The notes below the pieces were generated by a model, which did no database searches, had not been told where the DNA came from, and was given only the letters and a program-made list of their open reading frames with translations. Both the position numbers and the translations under genes were made by a program. From positions 567,232 to 631,231 of the forward strand of contig CAJNDS010002268.1 of NCBI GenBank assembly GCA_905221605.1: 64,000 nt of DNA. Direction: 5' to 3'. Below, one piece after another: positions 21,342-31,975 of this stretch; the first letter of the stretch is position 1, and each line of letters opens with the position of its first letter. The DNA is from Symbiodinium natans (Eukaryota; Sar; Dinophyceae; Suessiales; Symbiodiniaceae).

Positions 21342-21959
21342 AAGAAGAGAGTGGGTGTTGCATGCGCCTTTGGCCAGGCCTTTGTTGATGCCATGGGGCG
21401 GATTGCGATCCAGGCCTATACCGAGGCGAAGTGGCGCAAACGGCAAAGCTTCACAGTTTCTCTCGCACGTGGTGCGTGCCAAGTGCGGCTCTCCTGCAGC
21501 ATGCAACATCTCCAGGAGCCGTACTGTGACGAGTATCCAGAGCCTCATGAGAAGGTGGGGAAGGGTTAAGAGATGTTGGGGGGGGGAGGCTGCCAGAACT
21601 TCTTGTCAGATGTTGTCAGTTATTGTGCAAAGTGCCAAAGTGCGCCAGTGCCTTCGTTGGTTTGTCCTTTGTAGTGCCAATCTACACGTGACTGGCAGAT
21701 TTTGGCCTTCCTGTCCGATCGGCTTCCAGGGCAGATCAGGCGCTCTTGCATGTGATCCACACCTCCACGACGCGCCAAAGAAGTTCAGTCAGGACGATGC
21801 GAGAGAGCTTCCGCTACGGCTGCAGTGGCCGCGGCCGCATGCCCCAGGAGCTCCTCTCTCCTCTCTCCCTCTCTCTCTTTCTCTCTTTCTCTCTTTCTCT
21901 CTTTCTCTCTTTCTCTCTTCCTCTCTTCCTCTCTTTCTCTCTTTCTCTCTCTCTCTCTT

Positions 21960-22001
<42 letters not shown>

Positions 22002-22676
22002 GCTTTCGCAGCCCCCCAAAAGAAGAATGTGTGGTTTTGTACTCAGGCCACTGACTGAAAGCGAGCCCCCTAAGAGCCGAGGCCCCGCTGTGGCCCCAGG
22101 CTACATCGGCCCGGGCCCGAAGTGCAGTTTGCTTCGTTTTGTTTGCTGCGTCGTTTAGAAAGAAAACAGAAGAGGTGAGGGACAGTTCAAGAGAGGGGAT
22201 CCAAGAAAGAGTGCAAGAAAAGAGTGCAGAAGCTTTTGACCTCACTTGTGGCCGCTTCTCTGTGCTTGGATGTTTTGTGCTTTTCGCTCCTGGCATTTGG
22301 CCGGATATCGGATATCGGCTTGTTCCAAGGCCGACGCTGACACGTGAATGGCTGACTTGAGAGCCGTGACGCCTCTTCCCCTTGTTATGTTTCCCAGTGT
22401 TTCCAGACGTTGTGACGGTGAGAACTAGCCAAGCTAGCCATGAGAACAAAGTACACGAACGGAAGGCGCCACAGCTTCCAATGCTTCCAATCCTGTCACA
22501 CAGGTGCGCGTGCCCTAAAGGGGCCTACGCAAAAGGGAGATCTGTGCTTTGCTTTGCTTTGCTATTTTTTCGATTCCCAGGAGAGGGATACTGAGATGGT
22601 TCCCGAATTCCTCGCCTGGGAGCGCCAAGTGCGAGAGGGATCGGACGCAGCAACTGGAAGAGCACGGCTTTTCTGA
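21342..22676 (+). CDS. Multi-exon gene of unknown function
   Basis: Exon-like segments: 21342-~21465 after GCCCTTTAG, reading KKRVGVACAFGQAFVDAMGR then IAIQAYTEAKWRKRQSF; a piece near 21480-21560 with MQHLQEPYCDEYPEP; a piece near 21745-21850 with APKKFSQDDARELPLRLQWP; an exon from 22012 after a long CT tract and CTTTCGCAG, reading RRMCGFVLRPLTESEPPKSR; and the terminal exon 22581-22676 after CGATTCCCAG, reading ERDTEMVPEFLAWERQVREG ... ARLF and TGA. The first and last are the best supported. Internal boundaries and phases are unresolved, and two genes could be mixed. No domain recognised. Confidence 0.45.
21852..22008 (+). repeat. CT/CTTT-rich intronic tract
   Basis: Alternating CTCTCTTT 8-mers over about 155 bp, ending in TCGCTTTCGCAG. 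It fits an expanded polypyrimidine tract. Ser/Leu-rich and Glu/Arg/Lys-rich frames across it are artefacts. Confidence 0.85.
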
Positions 22677-23234
22677 AAGTTAGACACAGATTAGAAATGG
22701 CATGCTCAAAGCGACTCAAAGTGACGTACCGGTCCCACGTGGAGGATGGTTTACGCCTCCGGTCCTCTAGGGACACGAGCTTCCGGGAGCAAAGTCAGCT
22801 CCGAGTGCAGAGATCTGCCCACGAAGTGACTCCCATCGGGGCCTTCGCGTCAGAACGCGAAAGCTGGAACGACACGGCAACGTCCAGGCAAAACAGCCAC
22901 ATTGCATGTTTGCTTGAAACATACTGGTATCATAAATAAATTTGTAGTTCGTACGCTTGGCACTTGAAATGCTTGAAGCACTTGCAACACTTGAAACACA
23001 AGACATACTTGAAATACTTGAACAGCTTGCGCGTTCGACGCCGGGCAGGGCAAGGCCCACAAGTCCGGCCTCGAGCTGCCTAAAGGGCAGAAGCCCGACA
23101 CAAAGTTTGACGTTTGACAATGTCAGAGTTTTCGTGAAAAAGTCGGACGTTCAGCTGAGATGCCATGCTGAGTCATTTTGAGTGTCCTTGCATGAGAGCG
23201 AACGCCCCTGTGCCCTATGCGAGCTCTTTCATAG
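22677..23234. other. Intergenic; 9-12 bp CTTGAAA repeats
   Basis: No exon seen. At 22958-23030 CTTGAAATG, CTTGAAGCA, CTTGCAACA and similar form an imperfect tandem array. Confidence 0.5.
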
Positions 23235-24168
23235 GTGCAGCCTCCAAACAATCCAAAGGCCTGCGTGCAAAGTACCTCAACTTAAAGCTGGCAAGGTGAA
23301 GCCTGTGAAGTTATGCAAGGTATGTGCATTATCAGTGTTGGCTTCAGCAGACTGCGACTGTCGGACGTTTCCAGTGGCGGTCCAATTTTACGCGGTCGTC
23401 CGCACAGAAGAGATAGGTGCAACGCATGGAGGAACCTGCAACCATCCAAGGAAGGGCCAAGAATGGCACATATCTGACATATCTCACAGCCTTCCCACCC
23501 CTTGGCCTGGCTATAAACACCTTCTCATCCTGTGGACAGCTCTCATGGGTGGCCGACAATGCAGGCCACGCTGCCTTAAGGATCCCCGGCTAGTGCCTGC
23601 GATTTTCCCAATGTGTGCAGCTTCGGCATCGGTGCACACCTTGCCAGGTGTGTGTGGACGCCGGTGTGCTCTCGCCGGAGCTCTTGCTGTCGGTGCGCGT
23701 GGGCCACCTCCGGCGCCAGGCCAGGCTGTTTGCGCCTTATCGCCTTCTCCGCCTTTCCTCAAGGGGTTGGCAGGGTTGGCAGGGTTGGCGGGACGGAAGG
23801 CGACCCTGGCCGCACTACAGCAGCGTCCGCTCAGGCTGGAAAGTTCAAAGTCTCGTATAGAGTCGCCTGGAGCTTGACAGCCGCGCTGCAGGTTTCCTGA
23901 GCACCTAAATGCAGGGACGACCGTCAAGCTGGATTTGCTACAGCAGGCTGGAGAATGCCCTGTTTGGCATTGGTGCGCTTGCGTCGCAACACTATACTCT
24001 ATGCTCCACACTACTACTCTCGCCGAGGTGGGCAGCGACGTGGTGGTGTGCTCCACTGAGGACCGAGCAAAATGGGCCACTTTTGGGCTTGCAGCACTCA
24101 AAGCAGCACACAAAGCCCGTCGGGCAGGGAACTTACCGCGCCGACTTCGAAGCAGGCAGCGGACTTGA
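23235..24168 (+). CDS. Multi-exon gene of unknown function
   Basis: Exons: 23235-23295 (after CTTTCATAG; AASKQSKGLRAKYLNLKLA, donor AG|GTGAAG); 23351-23416 (acceptor TTCAGCAG in matching phase; LRLSDVSSGGPILRGRPHRR, donor GTGCAA); a segment after ACCTTGCCAG (about 23652-23735) reading VDAGVLSPELLLSVRVGHLR; and about 24028-24168 reading VGSDVVVCSTEDRAKWATFG then LAALKAAHKARRAGN and ending in TGA. The first junction is phase-consistent; later joins are tentative. Mixed basic and amphipathic segments, no family recognised. It lies on the same strand as its neighbours. Confidence 0.4.
23765..23792. repeat. 10-bp repeat (GGGTTGGCAG)
   Basis: Three near-copies of GGGTTGGCAG; alternative frames give Gly-Leu-Ala repeats. 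Confidence 0.7.
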
Positions 24169-24423
24169 AGAGCGAGGGCTCTGTCACCCCGGTTATAAAG
24201 ACACATGTGACAACGGCATCGTCTCAGCAATCCGTGCAAGTTGCTAAACTTGCTACAACATGCCACATTCCCAGTAACCAGAAAGTCCAGTAAGGCCTTT
24301 GACTTGCAGCACTGGAATGTGCTGGCACATGCTCAGTGCACACACACACACATGCTGAACTTGTCTGAACTAGCGTGAAGCCGGTGGAGCTTTTCACCAG
24401 GGAATTTTTTGTCCGGGAAAGAA

Positions 24424-24473
24424 GCGCAGCTGAGCGCAGCTGAGCGCAGCTGAGCGCAGCTGAGCGCAGCTTG
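24424..24473. repeat. 10-bp tandem repeat (GAGCGCAGCT)
   Basis: About five copies in a row, in the gap between two candidate genes. Confidence 0.9.
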
Positions 24474-24950
24474 CGAAGAGGTCGGCTTGTGCTCACTGTG
24501 AGCCCGGCCAGCCGCTCGGAGAGCTCGGAGAGCACGGAAAGCGGCGAGCACGACCCGGGCCGCGCGCTTGGAGAGGGCAAGAATAGAAGGGGAAGGATGT
24601 GGGAATGAGGGATGGAGAAGCATGGAATAGAAAGAGGGGAGGGAAGACTTCTTCTGTGCTACGATGGACCCTCGTCCTCGGACTGCCAGTTTCTGTTGCC
24701 AATCCTATGACTCCCATATCCTGTGCAACTTTGCATGCTTATCTCGCCGTGTTCTCTTCTTTGGTTCGCTCCTCTTTCCTTCTCTGCGGAGAGGCGCGGA
24801 GACTTGGAAGCCCGAGATCGGAGCGAGGCCCCCCCCCCCCCTGTGCTTTCGTCTCTGTGTCTCTGTGTGTGTGTGTGTGTGTGTGTGTTGCATGGGTTCT
24901 GTGTGTGCAGTGTTTTTGACTTCCTTGTGGTTTTGCATTGGTTTTGCCTT
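24474..24950. other. Probable 5' portion or upstream introns of the next gene
   Basis: This contains acidic/basic coding-like text near 24500-24560, a poly-C run (24829-24841) and a TG microsatellite (24862-24889). No exon could be bounded with confidence. Confidence 0.3.
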
Positions 24951-24956
24951 GGTAGG

Positions 24957-25381
24957 CAAGATGCAGCGGCTGCAGCGGCCAGTGCCAAAGAGTGCGCCTA
25001 CACCATTACAGCATATTCCAACAACGCGGAACATTTTTGCAGTTTTCGAGATGCAGAGGGTGCTTCTTTTTCTATCTGTTCTGCATGGGGCTGCTTATAC
25101 CTCTTGGCTCTCTTAGACATGTTGTCTCATGTTCCCATCGACCAACCGTATCTTGTCTTCTTCCATCTCCTGTGGGCAGAGTGGCAGTCTCTCTTTCGCT
25201 TGTCCTTTTTTCTTTGCTTTGTTGTGCTTTGGTCGTGTTTCGTTTTCGTTTTCCCTTGCACAGGTACCTGGAAAGGCATGCCCTGCTCTCCTATCTGCAG
25301 GGCCTCCTGGAGGCAGTCTGCAAGGACACTGCAGCAGACACCAAAGTAACGAATAAAGACTGCGAAACACAGACACAATGA
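24957..25381 (+). CDS. Candidate gene 3' end; clear terminal exon
   Basis: The terminal exon 25264-25381 follows TTTTCCCTTGCACAG and reads YLERHALLSYLQGLLEAVCK then DTAADTKVTNKDCETQTQ and TGA at 25379-25381: an amphipathic helix and a hydrophilic tail. About 200 bp upstream, a segment beginning near 24957 reads either KECAYTITAYSNNAEHF or RPVPKSAPTPLQHIPTTRN; both frames look plausible and I cannot choose. The intervening sequence is T-rich and intron-like. Function unknown. Confidence 0.45.
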
Positions 25382-26010
25382 AATAATGACAATAAAGAAA
25401 AGCCGCCAGCCAGAAATATTGAAAACAAACAACAATAAAAAGAACGACAGAAAGACAGAACGACAGAAACATCGAAATGAAGAACTACATAATACGAAAT
25501 GACGAATTTCATGTGTAAATACAGACACATACATACACACAAACAGAGCAGCGAACAAATTAGGCAACATGAGTATCATTAATTGAGTAGATGAACGAGC
25601 AGAAGAATATTTCACTTCGAACCATCTTTGTCGTGGGTTTGGAGGGGGGGGTGGATCATTTCCCTGTGGCGTAAACGACACGCCCATGTATGTTGCTGCT
25701 GCATGCAGAATGCGGCCAGCCTCCATGGAATCTAAGCAGTCCATGCCCAAACACGGGTCAGTGCGGAGTGTGAAACGTTGACTGATTACCTATTTTTACC
25801 TGGCTCGGCTTCCAGAAAAGCAAGGATCGCTCCCCGCCAGTCCAAGAAGCACTTGAGCTGCGCAACAAGATTGGCAGAGCAAGCGCATCTGCCATCTGCT
25901 GTTTTGAATCCGCATCCGTGGTTCTCTGGGAGCTTCCGCAACGTTGCGCGGTGAAGACACACCTTAGCAGCGTGCGCTGCTCGTGCACTGTAGAAATCGA
26001 AGCATGAGGC
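25382..26010. other. A-rich intergenic sequence
   Basis: 25380-25560 is markedly A-rich (AATAAAGAA, GACAGAAAGACAGAACGACAG) right after the preceding stop and may include a 3' UTR. No gene seen. Confidence 0.35.
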
Positions 26011-27440
26011 TTGTTGCATCTCCCCGGACTGAACATCCTACATCAGCCTGCAACAAGGATTAGCTGCCGCAGTTTTCGCAGTCGGCCAGCTTGCGCTCCT
26101 TGCACACTCACCAACCGCATTTCAGTCCCAAGAAATTGCAAGATGTTGCTGGCGCCCTGCTTGCCAGTCCCCATCAAGCAGGCCTGCAGCTCTCCGCACG
26201 CCAGAAGTCGCCCCAGCCGGCGCGTCTTCTCTTGCTTGGCGAGATCAGTCTGCTGTCGCTTCGACTGTGGTATCTCAAAGCTGCTGCTCTCATAGAGCTT
26301 GCGACAAGCGCTGGCCTGCTCTTCCCACACGATTCTCCCTCATACGCTCCCATCAATGGGCCGTCCCGGATGTGCAATGTGGACTTGAACCTAGAGGGGC
26401 GGAGCTCGACAGTGACGTAGCTCGGCGTGCAGCCGCCAAAAATCGCCTCAGTTCAGAGCCGTACGATTATGTCCCCCTCCCTGCTGTGTGGACGCAACAA
26501 GCTGACTTGGCCCACGACCCCTCAGAGAACGGAACGCACGTGGTGGACTTAGATCTTGAAGTCGATCTCTTGATCCATGGCTCATGGCACAGTGCGCAAG
26601 CACACAGTGCTCCCGCGACCTCTTGCTCCGAAGTTTGCGGTAAGCTAGCAGCAGTCCAAAGCGTTGCTGCAGTGAGTGCGCAGCTCTGGTCAACATGCGA
26701 AGACACTCTGACATGTGCACGTTGGCTGCTTGCTCGAGTTGTCAATCGACGACCTCAACATCCACGATATCTGAATATACGCTCTCTTGTGTCACTGTTC
26801 TGTACACCGTATGCTGCATTTTCTAGACAGATCATAAACGTGCTGTAGATGCGCCTATTCTGGTCACGCAAGTCATTGGATTTCTGTGCTTGGGCATCCA
26901 GGAACCATGCGCGATATCATGAGAAGTGTCGTTTATGCCACAATCCACGTAAGCCCCTGACCGGCTTTCTGCTTCCGGCACACGTCGGTGAGTGTGCTCC
27001 TACGCGTAGGGTGCACTATGGTGCACTGGTTTCATCCCTACCCTGCAGGTAAGGAATTTGCGGGCTAACTCTGGGGTTCGGCACTCGCTGGAAGCACCTG
27101 TCAGGGATTCTTGAGGATACTCTGGTGCTGGGCACTCCAGGATTTTCTGGGGATACTCGTAGGGATTCTCTGGGTGAGGTACTCCAGAGATTCTCTCCAG
27201 GCGTGCTCTACGGATATTTTTGGGGCAGGGCGCTCCCGGGGTTCTGTGAGGTTTGTGGGGTGGTTGAGTCTGACAACTGTGCACTGGGGGTGGGGACTTA
27301 AGGACATAAGGAGAGGCAAAAGCAGCAGAAGAAGACGAACGAAGCAGAGATGGATAATAAGGAGAGAGAGAGGGGGTTGGCCCCTGATCCTCAAGCTTGC
27401 TGAGAAGGAGAGAGCGACGAGAATCCCGTGAGCGACGTTC
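26011..27440. other. No firm gene; 193-codon open frame at 26267-26848
   Basis: The plus frame 26267-26848 is open for 582 nt and includes DPSENGTHVVDLDLEVDLL, but it has no recognisable motif or splice context and a minus-strand frame overlaps it. At 27085-27250 GGGATTCT/GGATACTC motifs recur as loose repeats. Confidence 0.25.
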
Positions 27441-27442
27441 AG

Positions 27443-28030
27443 TGCAACGCAATACCGGCACATGCCGCGACAACGCCCCCCTTCCAATGCCTTGGCTCAC
27501 CTTGAGGGCATCGAGAGATATCGAGAGCATTGAGAGAAGCGCTTCAAGTACAGAGCGCAGGAGAAGCCTGAGGACCCGTACCGCTTCTTGCAGCCTGGCC
27601 GCAAGACGCGCCTTATGCTTTTTCAAAACGCAGAAGTTGCCCATGAGAACGGCCCGAGGTGGCGACAGCTTGGCCTCGCTTTAGAGGAGAGATTGGGGGG
27701 ACACGAGTGGGAGAGGGGGAGAGGGGGAGAGGGCGGGGCTCTCTGTTCGGTGCTCGCCTTGCTCTCTTTTTTTTTCTCTGTGCTCTGCTTTCCAGGCGCC
27801 GGCTTGGCAAGCGAAGGCGAGGGTTCTCTCCATCGCTCTCCTCTCCTCTCCCCTTTAAGTTCTCTCTCCTTCCGTTCTCATCTCATCTCTTCTCTGCGTA
27901 GCTGAGTGAAAAGCGAACAGGCGCGCGAAAGCCCCGACCTTTCGACGCGAGCCGGCACACCGGGCGCCGAGCTGGAAGGCAGTTCTTTTTTCTGAGCAGT
28001 TTCTTGAGCAGCACTTCTCCCAGCAGTTGA
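27443..28030 (+). pseudogene. Coding-like exons with an in-frame TGA
   Basis: After GCGACGTTCAG the frame reads ATQYRHMPRQRPPSNALAHL, then EGIERYREH, TGA (27531-27533), then EKRFKYRAQEKPEDPYRFLQ and PGRKTRLMLFQNAEVAHENG ... RWRQLGLALEERLGGHEW in the same frame. Text on both sides is strongly coding-like, so the TGA looks like a premature stop, although a splice acceptor at 27534 (TTGAG|AG) could also explain it. A further exon, 27902-28030, follows a CT-rich tract and CTGCGTAG, reading LSEKRTGARKPRPFDASRHT ... and ending in TGA. An exon may also follow TGCTTTCCAG at 27795. Function unknown. Whether it is a broken gene, a recent copy or simply mis-modelled cannot be settled here. Confidence 0.45.
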
Positions 28031-28559
28031 GTGGTAGCTTGGTTGCCTGCTGCAGGGAGCCGAGCCGCAACGCCGCTGCCCGCTTCGGGCAATGAGGCGG
28101 AACCCGATCCTCGCGCGGGTCCCAGTTCATGTTCCAATGTTCTTCCAATGCCTTCCAAATTCCTCTCTTGAGGTGACGCATGTGACGCCTGTGGCACCGT
28201 GCCAGAGGAGCTGAGGGCGGAGATACAGGAGGTGGAACAGTTGCTCTGCCTGGTCTCCGTTCTCCGTGGTCGCAGTGTTGCAAGAGGCCTTGGAGGCTTC
28301 CTCACACACGAATCTGCCCCGCAACCGCATCTGAGAGCTCTTTTGGCCATCGGAAATTGACATTGGGAATCGTCCATATGAGGCAATGGCTGAATGAGGT
28401 GGCCGGTGTGGAGGCAGGTGAAGGGAGTCATGTGGAGCTAGGGTTTCGGAGCTTTCGTCTGTCGCTTGAGAGCTCTCTCTCTCTCTCTCGCCGCCTTCTT
28501 TTTGTTTTCTCGCGCTTTGCGCTTCTCTGTGCTTTTTCTTGTCCCATTCCTTCTGTCAG
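28031..28559. other. Intergenic/intronic, CT tract before the next exon
   Basis: No exon identified. CT-rich sequence at 28470-28550 leads into the CTTCTGTCAG acceptor. Confidence 0.4.
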
Positions 28560-30024
28560 GGCTTCGACGGGCTGCGACTCCAACTTCTGCAGCTGCTTGG
28601 ACGCCCCGCGGCCAGCAAAAAGAGAGATGTGAAGGGAAGAAAGAAGTTCCTTTGCCATAGCTTTCCCAAGATCTCCCAAGGTTACCTGGAGGATGGCACG
28701 CTGCAGGAGGCCCTGCAAGGCAGAGGGATTTTCTCTGAGATCTCAACGAGAACGAAAGCATCGCTCCCAAATTGCAAGAAGTGTCTTTGCAGATCTTTGA
28801 AGGTGCGATCGCCAAGGCCAAGGCAGACACATCTCCAGTGAAGGCTGGCCAACCCAATCCACAGCACAGCCGATGCTCGTCAGGTGCTGAACAGCAAAAC
28901 GCCATAGAGGGTACATTTTTTTTTTTTTTTTGGGGGGGGGGGGTGGGGGGGGGGTGTTTTTTTGGTTCGATTTTCTTGGTGGTTCCTAGGAAAACCACCA
29001 TTCCCTCTACATTTTCATAGGATTTGGTTCATTTCCTTGTTTTTTTCGTATGATTCCATACTTTCCGCAGGTTTTGACTAGGAAAAGAAGAGTAAGAAAG
29101 AAGGAATGAATGAGGGAAGGAGGGAAGGAAGGAAAGAAGGAAGGAAGGAAGGAAGAAAGGAAGGAAGGAAGAAAACAAGGAAGGAAGGAAGAAAGGAAGG
29201 AAGCAAGGAAGGAAGAAAGGAAGCAAGAAAGGAAGGAAGCAAGGAAGGAAGGAAGGAAGAAAGGAAGCAAGGGAAGGCAGGAAAAGAATAGAAGGAAAAA
29301 GAAGGTAAGAAGGAAGGAAGGAGAGCCGGCTTGAAGGGGGGGGGGGGGGCAGCACCCCCATTTGCAACACAATGCTCACATGATGGGTTTCAACAAGATT
29401 CATAGGCTTTGAAGCACGCTTTGCACGGATTAACAAAAAGCGGGAGGGTTCCACAATTCGAACGGCAGACTCCTGTTGCTGACTCCCCGCTTCGTTTAAG
29501 CCGTGCAAAGCGTGCTTCAAAGCCTAAGAACCTTGTTCAAATGGGGGGGCTGCGACCCCCCACCCCCCCGCTTCTTTTAAGCCGTGCAAAGCGTGCTTCA
29601 AAGCCTATGAACCTTGTTGAAACCCATCATGTGAGCATTGTGTTGCAAATGTTGGGGGCTGCGAACCCCCGGCTCTTTTTCGGCCGTGCAAAGCGTGCTT
29701 CAATTCCTATGAATCTTGTTGAACTGATCTTACTCATGTGTTGAGCTCTCTTGTGCTCTCCAGTGCTGGCGCGCATCGCAGGTATGGTCAAGCTCCACAT
29801 GGTGGATTGGAGCGCCAAAATCAGTGAGATGGGGTAGGGGGTTCCGCCGTACTTCCTTCGTTTCTGATGCTGGCACAGTTTTGTGGGAGGGCTAACCTTT
29901 CTTCCCTGTGTCTCCAGAACCAACGTGTGCCAAGTGGCAGTTTGGCAGCTCTGCTACTCAACCAACAAGCCGGGGCAGCTCCCCCGCTCGGCTAGGATTG
30001 AGATCGTTCGTCCGAATGCCGTCA
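28560..30024 (+). CDS. Multi-exon gene, repeat-loaded introns, unknown function
   Basis: Exons: 28560 onward (GFDGLRLQLLQLLGRPAASK ..., end uncertain, about 28740), 28793-28910 (after TGTCTTTGCAG; IFEGAIAKAKADTSPVKAGQ, donor G|GTACAT), 29764-29833 (after GCTCTCCAG; LARIAGMVKLHMVDWSAKIS, donor GG|GTAGGG) and 29918-30024 (after TGTCTCCAG; TNVCQVAVWQLCYSTNKPGQ then LPRSARIEIVRPNAV, donor A|GTGAGT). Phases 1, 2 and 1 join exactly across the last three exons. The gene continues beyond 30024, with no further exon found. The intron 28911-29763 holds poly-T/poly-G, a GGAA microsatellite and an inverted repeat. No domain recognised. Confidence 0.6.
28917..28967. repeat. Poly-T/poly-G tract
   Basis: T14 followed by G-rich runs and T7, inside an intron. 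Confidence 0.9.
28955..29075 (-). repeat. TTCCTAGGAAAA-type dispersed repeat, minus copy
   Basis: Reverse-complemented, this reads ATCCTATGAAAAT...GAGGGAAT...TTTTCCTAGGA...CCAAGAAAA, the same order of motifs as copies at 30105-30310. Confidence 0.7.
29106..29330. repeat. (GGAA)n-rich microsatellite
   Basis: GGAAGGAAGGAAG blocks alternate with AAAGG and AAGCAAGG over about 220 bp, within an intron on the + strand. Confidence 0.9.
29349..29661. repeat. Inverted repeat, ~85-bp arms
   Basis: The left arm 29349-29433 is nearly the exact reverse complement of 29578-29661. Both contain the motif set CCGTGCAAAGCGTGCTTCAA, CAAAGCCTATGAA, TTGTTGAAACCCATCATGTG and CATTGTGTTGCAAATG. The loop is about 145 bp. 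Confidence 0.9.
29479..29735 (+). repeat. Tandem copies of the CCGTGCAAAGCGTGCTTCAA unit
   Basis: Three direct copies start near 29500, 29581 and 29684, each preceded by a CCCC/GCTTCTTTTAA or GCTCTTTTTCG variant and followed by CCTANGAACCTTGTTNAA. A fourth, partial copy lies at 30048-30100. Confidence 0.85.
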
Positions 30025-30047
30025 GTGAGTGAGTGAGTGAGTGAGTG

Positions 30048-30560
30048 AAACTTGTTGAAACCCATCGTGTGAGCTTTGTGGTTGCAAATGGGGGGCTGTT
30101 TTTCCTAGGAAAAACCAAGAAAACAACCAAAACAAATTAGAAGAAATCCTACGAAAGTACTATGAATCCCATGAAAACATGGACGGAATGTAGCCTTTTC
30201 CAACGAAAAGCCAAGAAAACGAACCAAAAAACACTCATGAATAAGAAATCCTACGAAAAGTAGTATGAATCCTATGACAATACAGAGGGAAGGTAGCCTT
30301 TTCCACCAACGACAACCTAAGGGAAATGACAGGACATCCGCCCAAAACGTAAAGAAAATAGGGTTTCTCTATGAAAAACCAACGAAAAGCTAAGAGGAAT
30401 GACAGGAAATCCGTCCAACATGTAAGGACTAGGAAAAACCAACGAAAACCTCAGGAAAATGACAGGAAATTCGTCCAAAATGTAACGAAAGTAGGTTTTT
30501 TTTCCTGGGAAAAGCAAGAAAATCGGCCAAAAAAGAAATCCCAAAAAAGAATAAAAGGAC
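30048..30560 (+). repeat. Dispersed repeat cluster (AGGAAAAACCAA...GACAGGAAATCCGT)
   Basis: Imperfect copies of CCTAGGAAAAACCAAGAAAA, ATCCTACGAAAGTAGTATGA and AATGACAGGAAATCCGTCCA recur with roughly 80-120 bp spacing. The minus copy at 28955-29075 lies in the opposite orientation, so the two clusters could pair. Confidence 0.75.
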
Positions 30561-31776
30561 CCAAAAGAAAAAACACCCAAACGCCATTGTCGGCCAGTGA
30601 CTAGCAGTTTGCCCTTAAGGCACTCAGCCGAAACACGGTTGTCGACCATGTGTTCCACACAGGTCGCGTGAAGTTTGGGGTGTTGCGCGATGGTGTTGGG
30701 TTTTGTTGGTGGGAGTTGGGGAGCTTGCCGAGACCACGTGTCCTCTTACGGTGTGGCGGTTGCCAATTATGAGCATGTGATTGCAATCTCCTGCCCTTGG
30801 GCTGATCTTCTCTTTTCGGCTGGGCAACTGGAGAGGAATGCAGGGGCGGCACTAAGGACACACCGTTTGTATTATCCGATGAGCAACTAGAAGCCTTGGG
30901 GGGGGGGCGGGTGATAGTGCCTGTGCCGCGTGGTAACGACAGGTTCAAACGCGGTGGTTTGGCCACGTAAGCAGATGGCCACCGTCGTCGCATGGGGCAC
31001 GTCGTGTGGCCAACCAACTGCAGCGGCATCAGTGCCCGATCGATGAACGCGGCAGCGTTGCACTTGTCGGCTGGCCGCCGGCGAAGGAGACTTCAGCAGC
31101 GTGAGTCCACTAGCGTCTGTATCGTCCGATTTTCGCATCTTCTCTGTCATCCTCATTGTCGACATCCTTGTCAGCCACATATAGCCACATCATCGACAAC
31201 CGCATCAGTCAGGCATCTATAGGTTGAGACGTAGGCAGCTTCACTTTCCCACAGCGACGTCCACATCGTCAATGGCCTCATTGCCCGATGTGATCTGCGG
31301 TTATTTTAGTGTTTAGGGTTTCGGGTTTAAGGCGAGGCAGGCAGTGGTGAGGAGACCTTATACAAAAAGGGTTTAATGTTTAGGCTGCTGTTTAAGGGTT
31401 CGGGGGACCAACAACAATCCCGAGCAAGCTCCTCGAAGGTAGTGACACTCATCAAACAAGAGCCGTGTGCCGTCTCATGCAACACCGTCCATGATGCCAG
31501 AAGAGTTCTTTCCATTTCGTCATGTTCTCAACATGCTGCAGCACTTTCTGGGACAGGGGTTTGTCCAAAGTGTTGGCTTGCAGGGCACGGAAGAGTTGCG
31601 CACCGTGCTTCGTGAAGCTCTGTCATGCAGGGGCGCTCGGATGTAAAGAAACATGGACGTGAGACGAAGGTGGAGATGAGAGTAGAGACGACAGTGAGAT
31701 GAAAGAAGAGAGGAGCGAAGCGGGGCTGTGGGGCTTTTGGGGCTCATGGGGCTCATGGGGCTCTGAGGCTCTGCAG
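30561..31776. other. No gene recognised; telomere-type remnants at 31300-31395
   Basis: GTTTAGGGTTTCGGGTTTAAGG (31309-31331) and AAGGGTTTAATGTTTAGG (31367-31384) are degenerate TTTAGGG-like runs. A GGGGCTCAT 9-bp repeat lies at 31728-31760. Nothing else is supported. Confidence 0.4.
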
Positions 31777-31975
31777 CCGAGGGCTCCCTGTCAGTGCTTC
31801 TGGGCGAGGACCAAGCTACGCCTGGTTCCGCCTGGCTTCTGGCAGCGGCAAGCTCTTTGAATCTAAAGCCTGTGAGGAGTCCCCGTGCGACTACGAGCCG
31901 CTAGGAGGGCCCAGCTTGTCGCCGGTTCCGCCACCAGGCGGAGATTCGCGGAGATGTCCTTTCTCTCACATATCC
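31777..31975 (+). CDS. Candidate exon, unknown protein
   Basis: After GGCTCTGCAG the frame reads RGLPVSASGRGPSYAWFRLA, then SGSGKLFESKACEESPCDYE and PLGGPSLSPVPPPGGDSR; it stays open to 32131. A second frame over the same DNA (EGSLSVLLGEDQATPGSAWL, stop near 31903) is also coding-like, so the frame choice is uncertain. No domain recognised. Confidence 0.35.

Noticed and set aside
20844-21548. 234-codon minus-strand frame
   Set aside because: Overlaps the better supported plus-strand exon at 21342, contains no hydrophobic or motif structure, and no minus-strand splice signals are seen.
28955-30560. Reading the inverted-repeat complex as one complete transposon
   Set aside because: Arms are internal to the cluster, no target duplication was found at its borders, and phase-consistent exons lie inside it.
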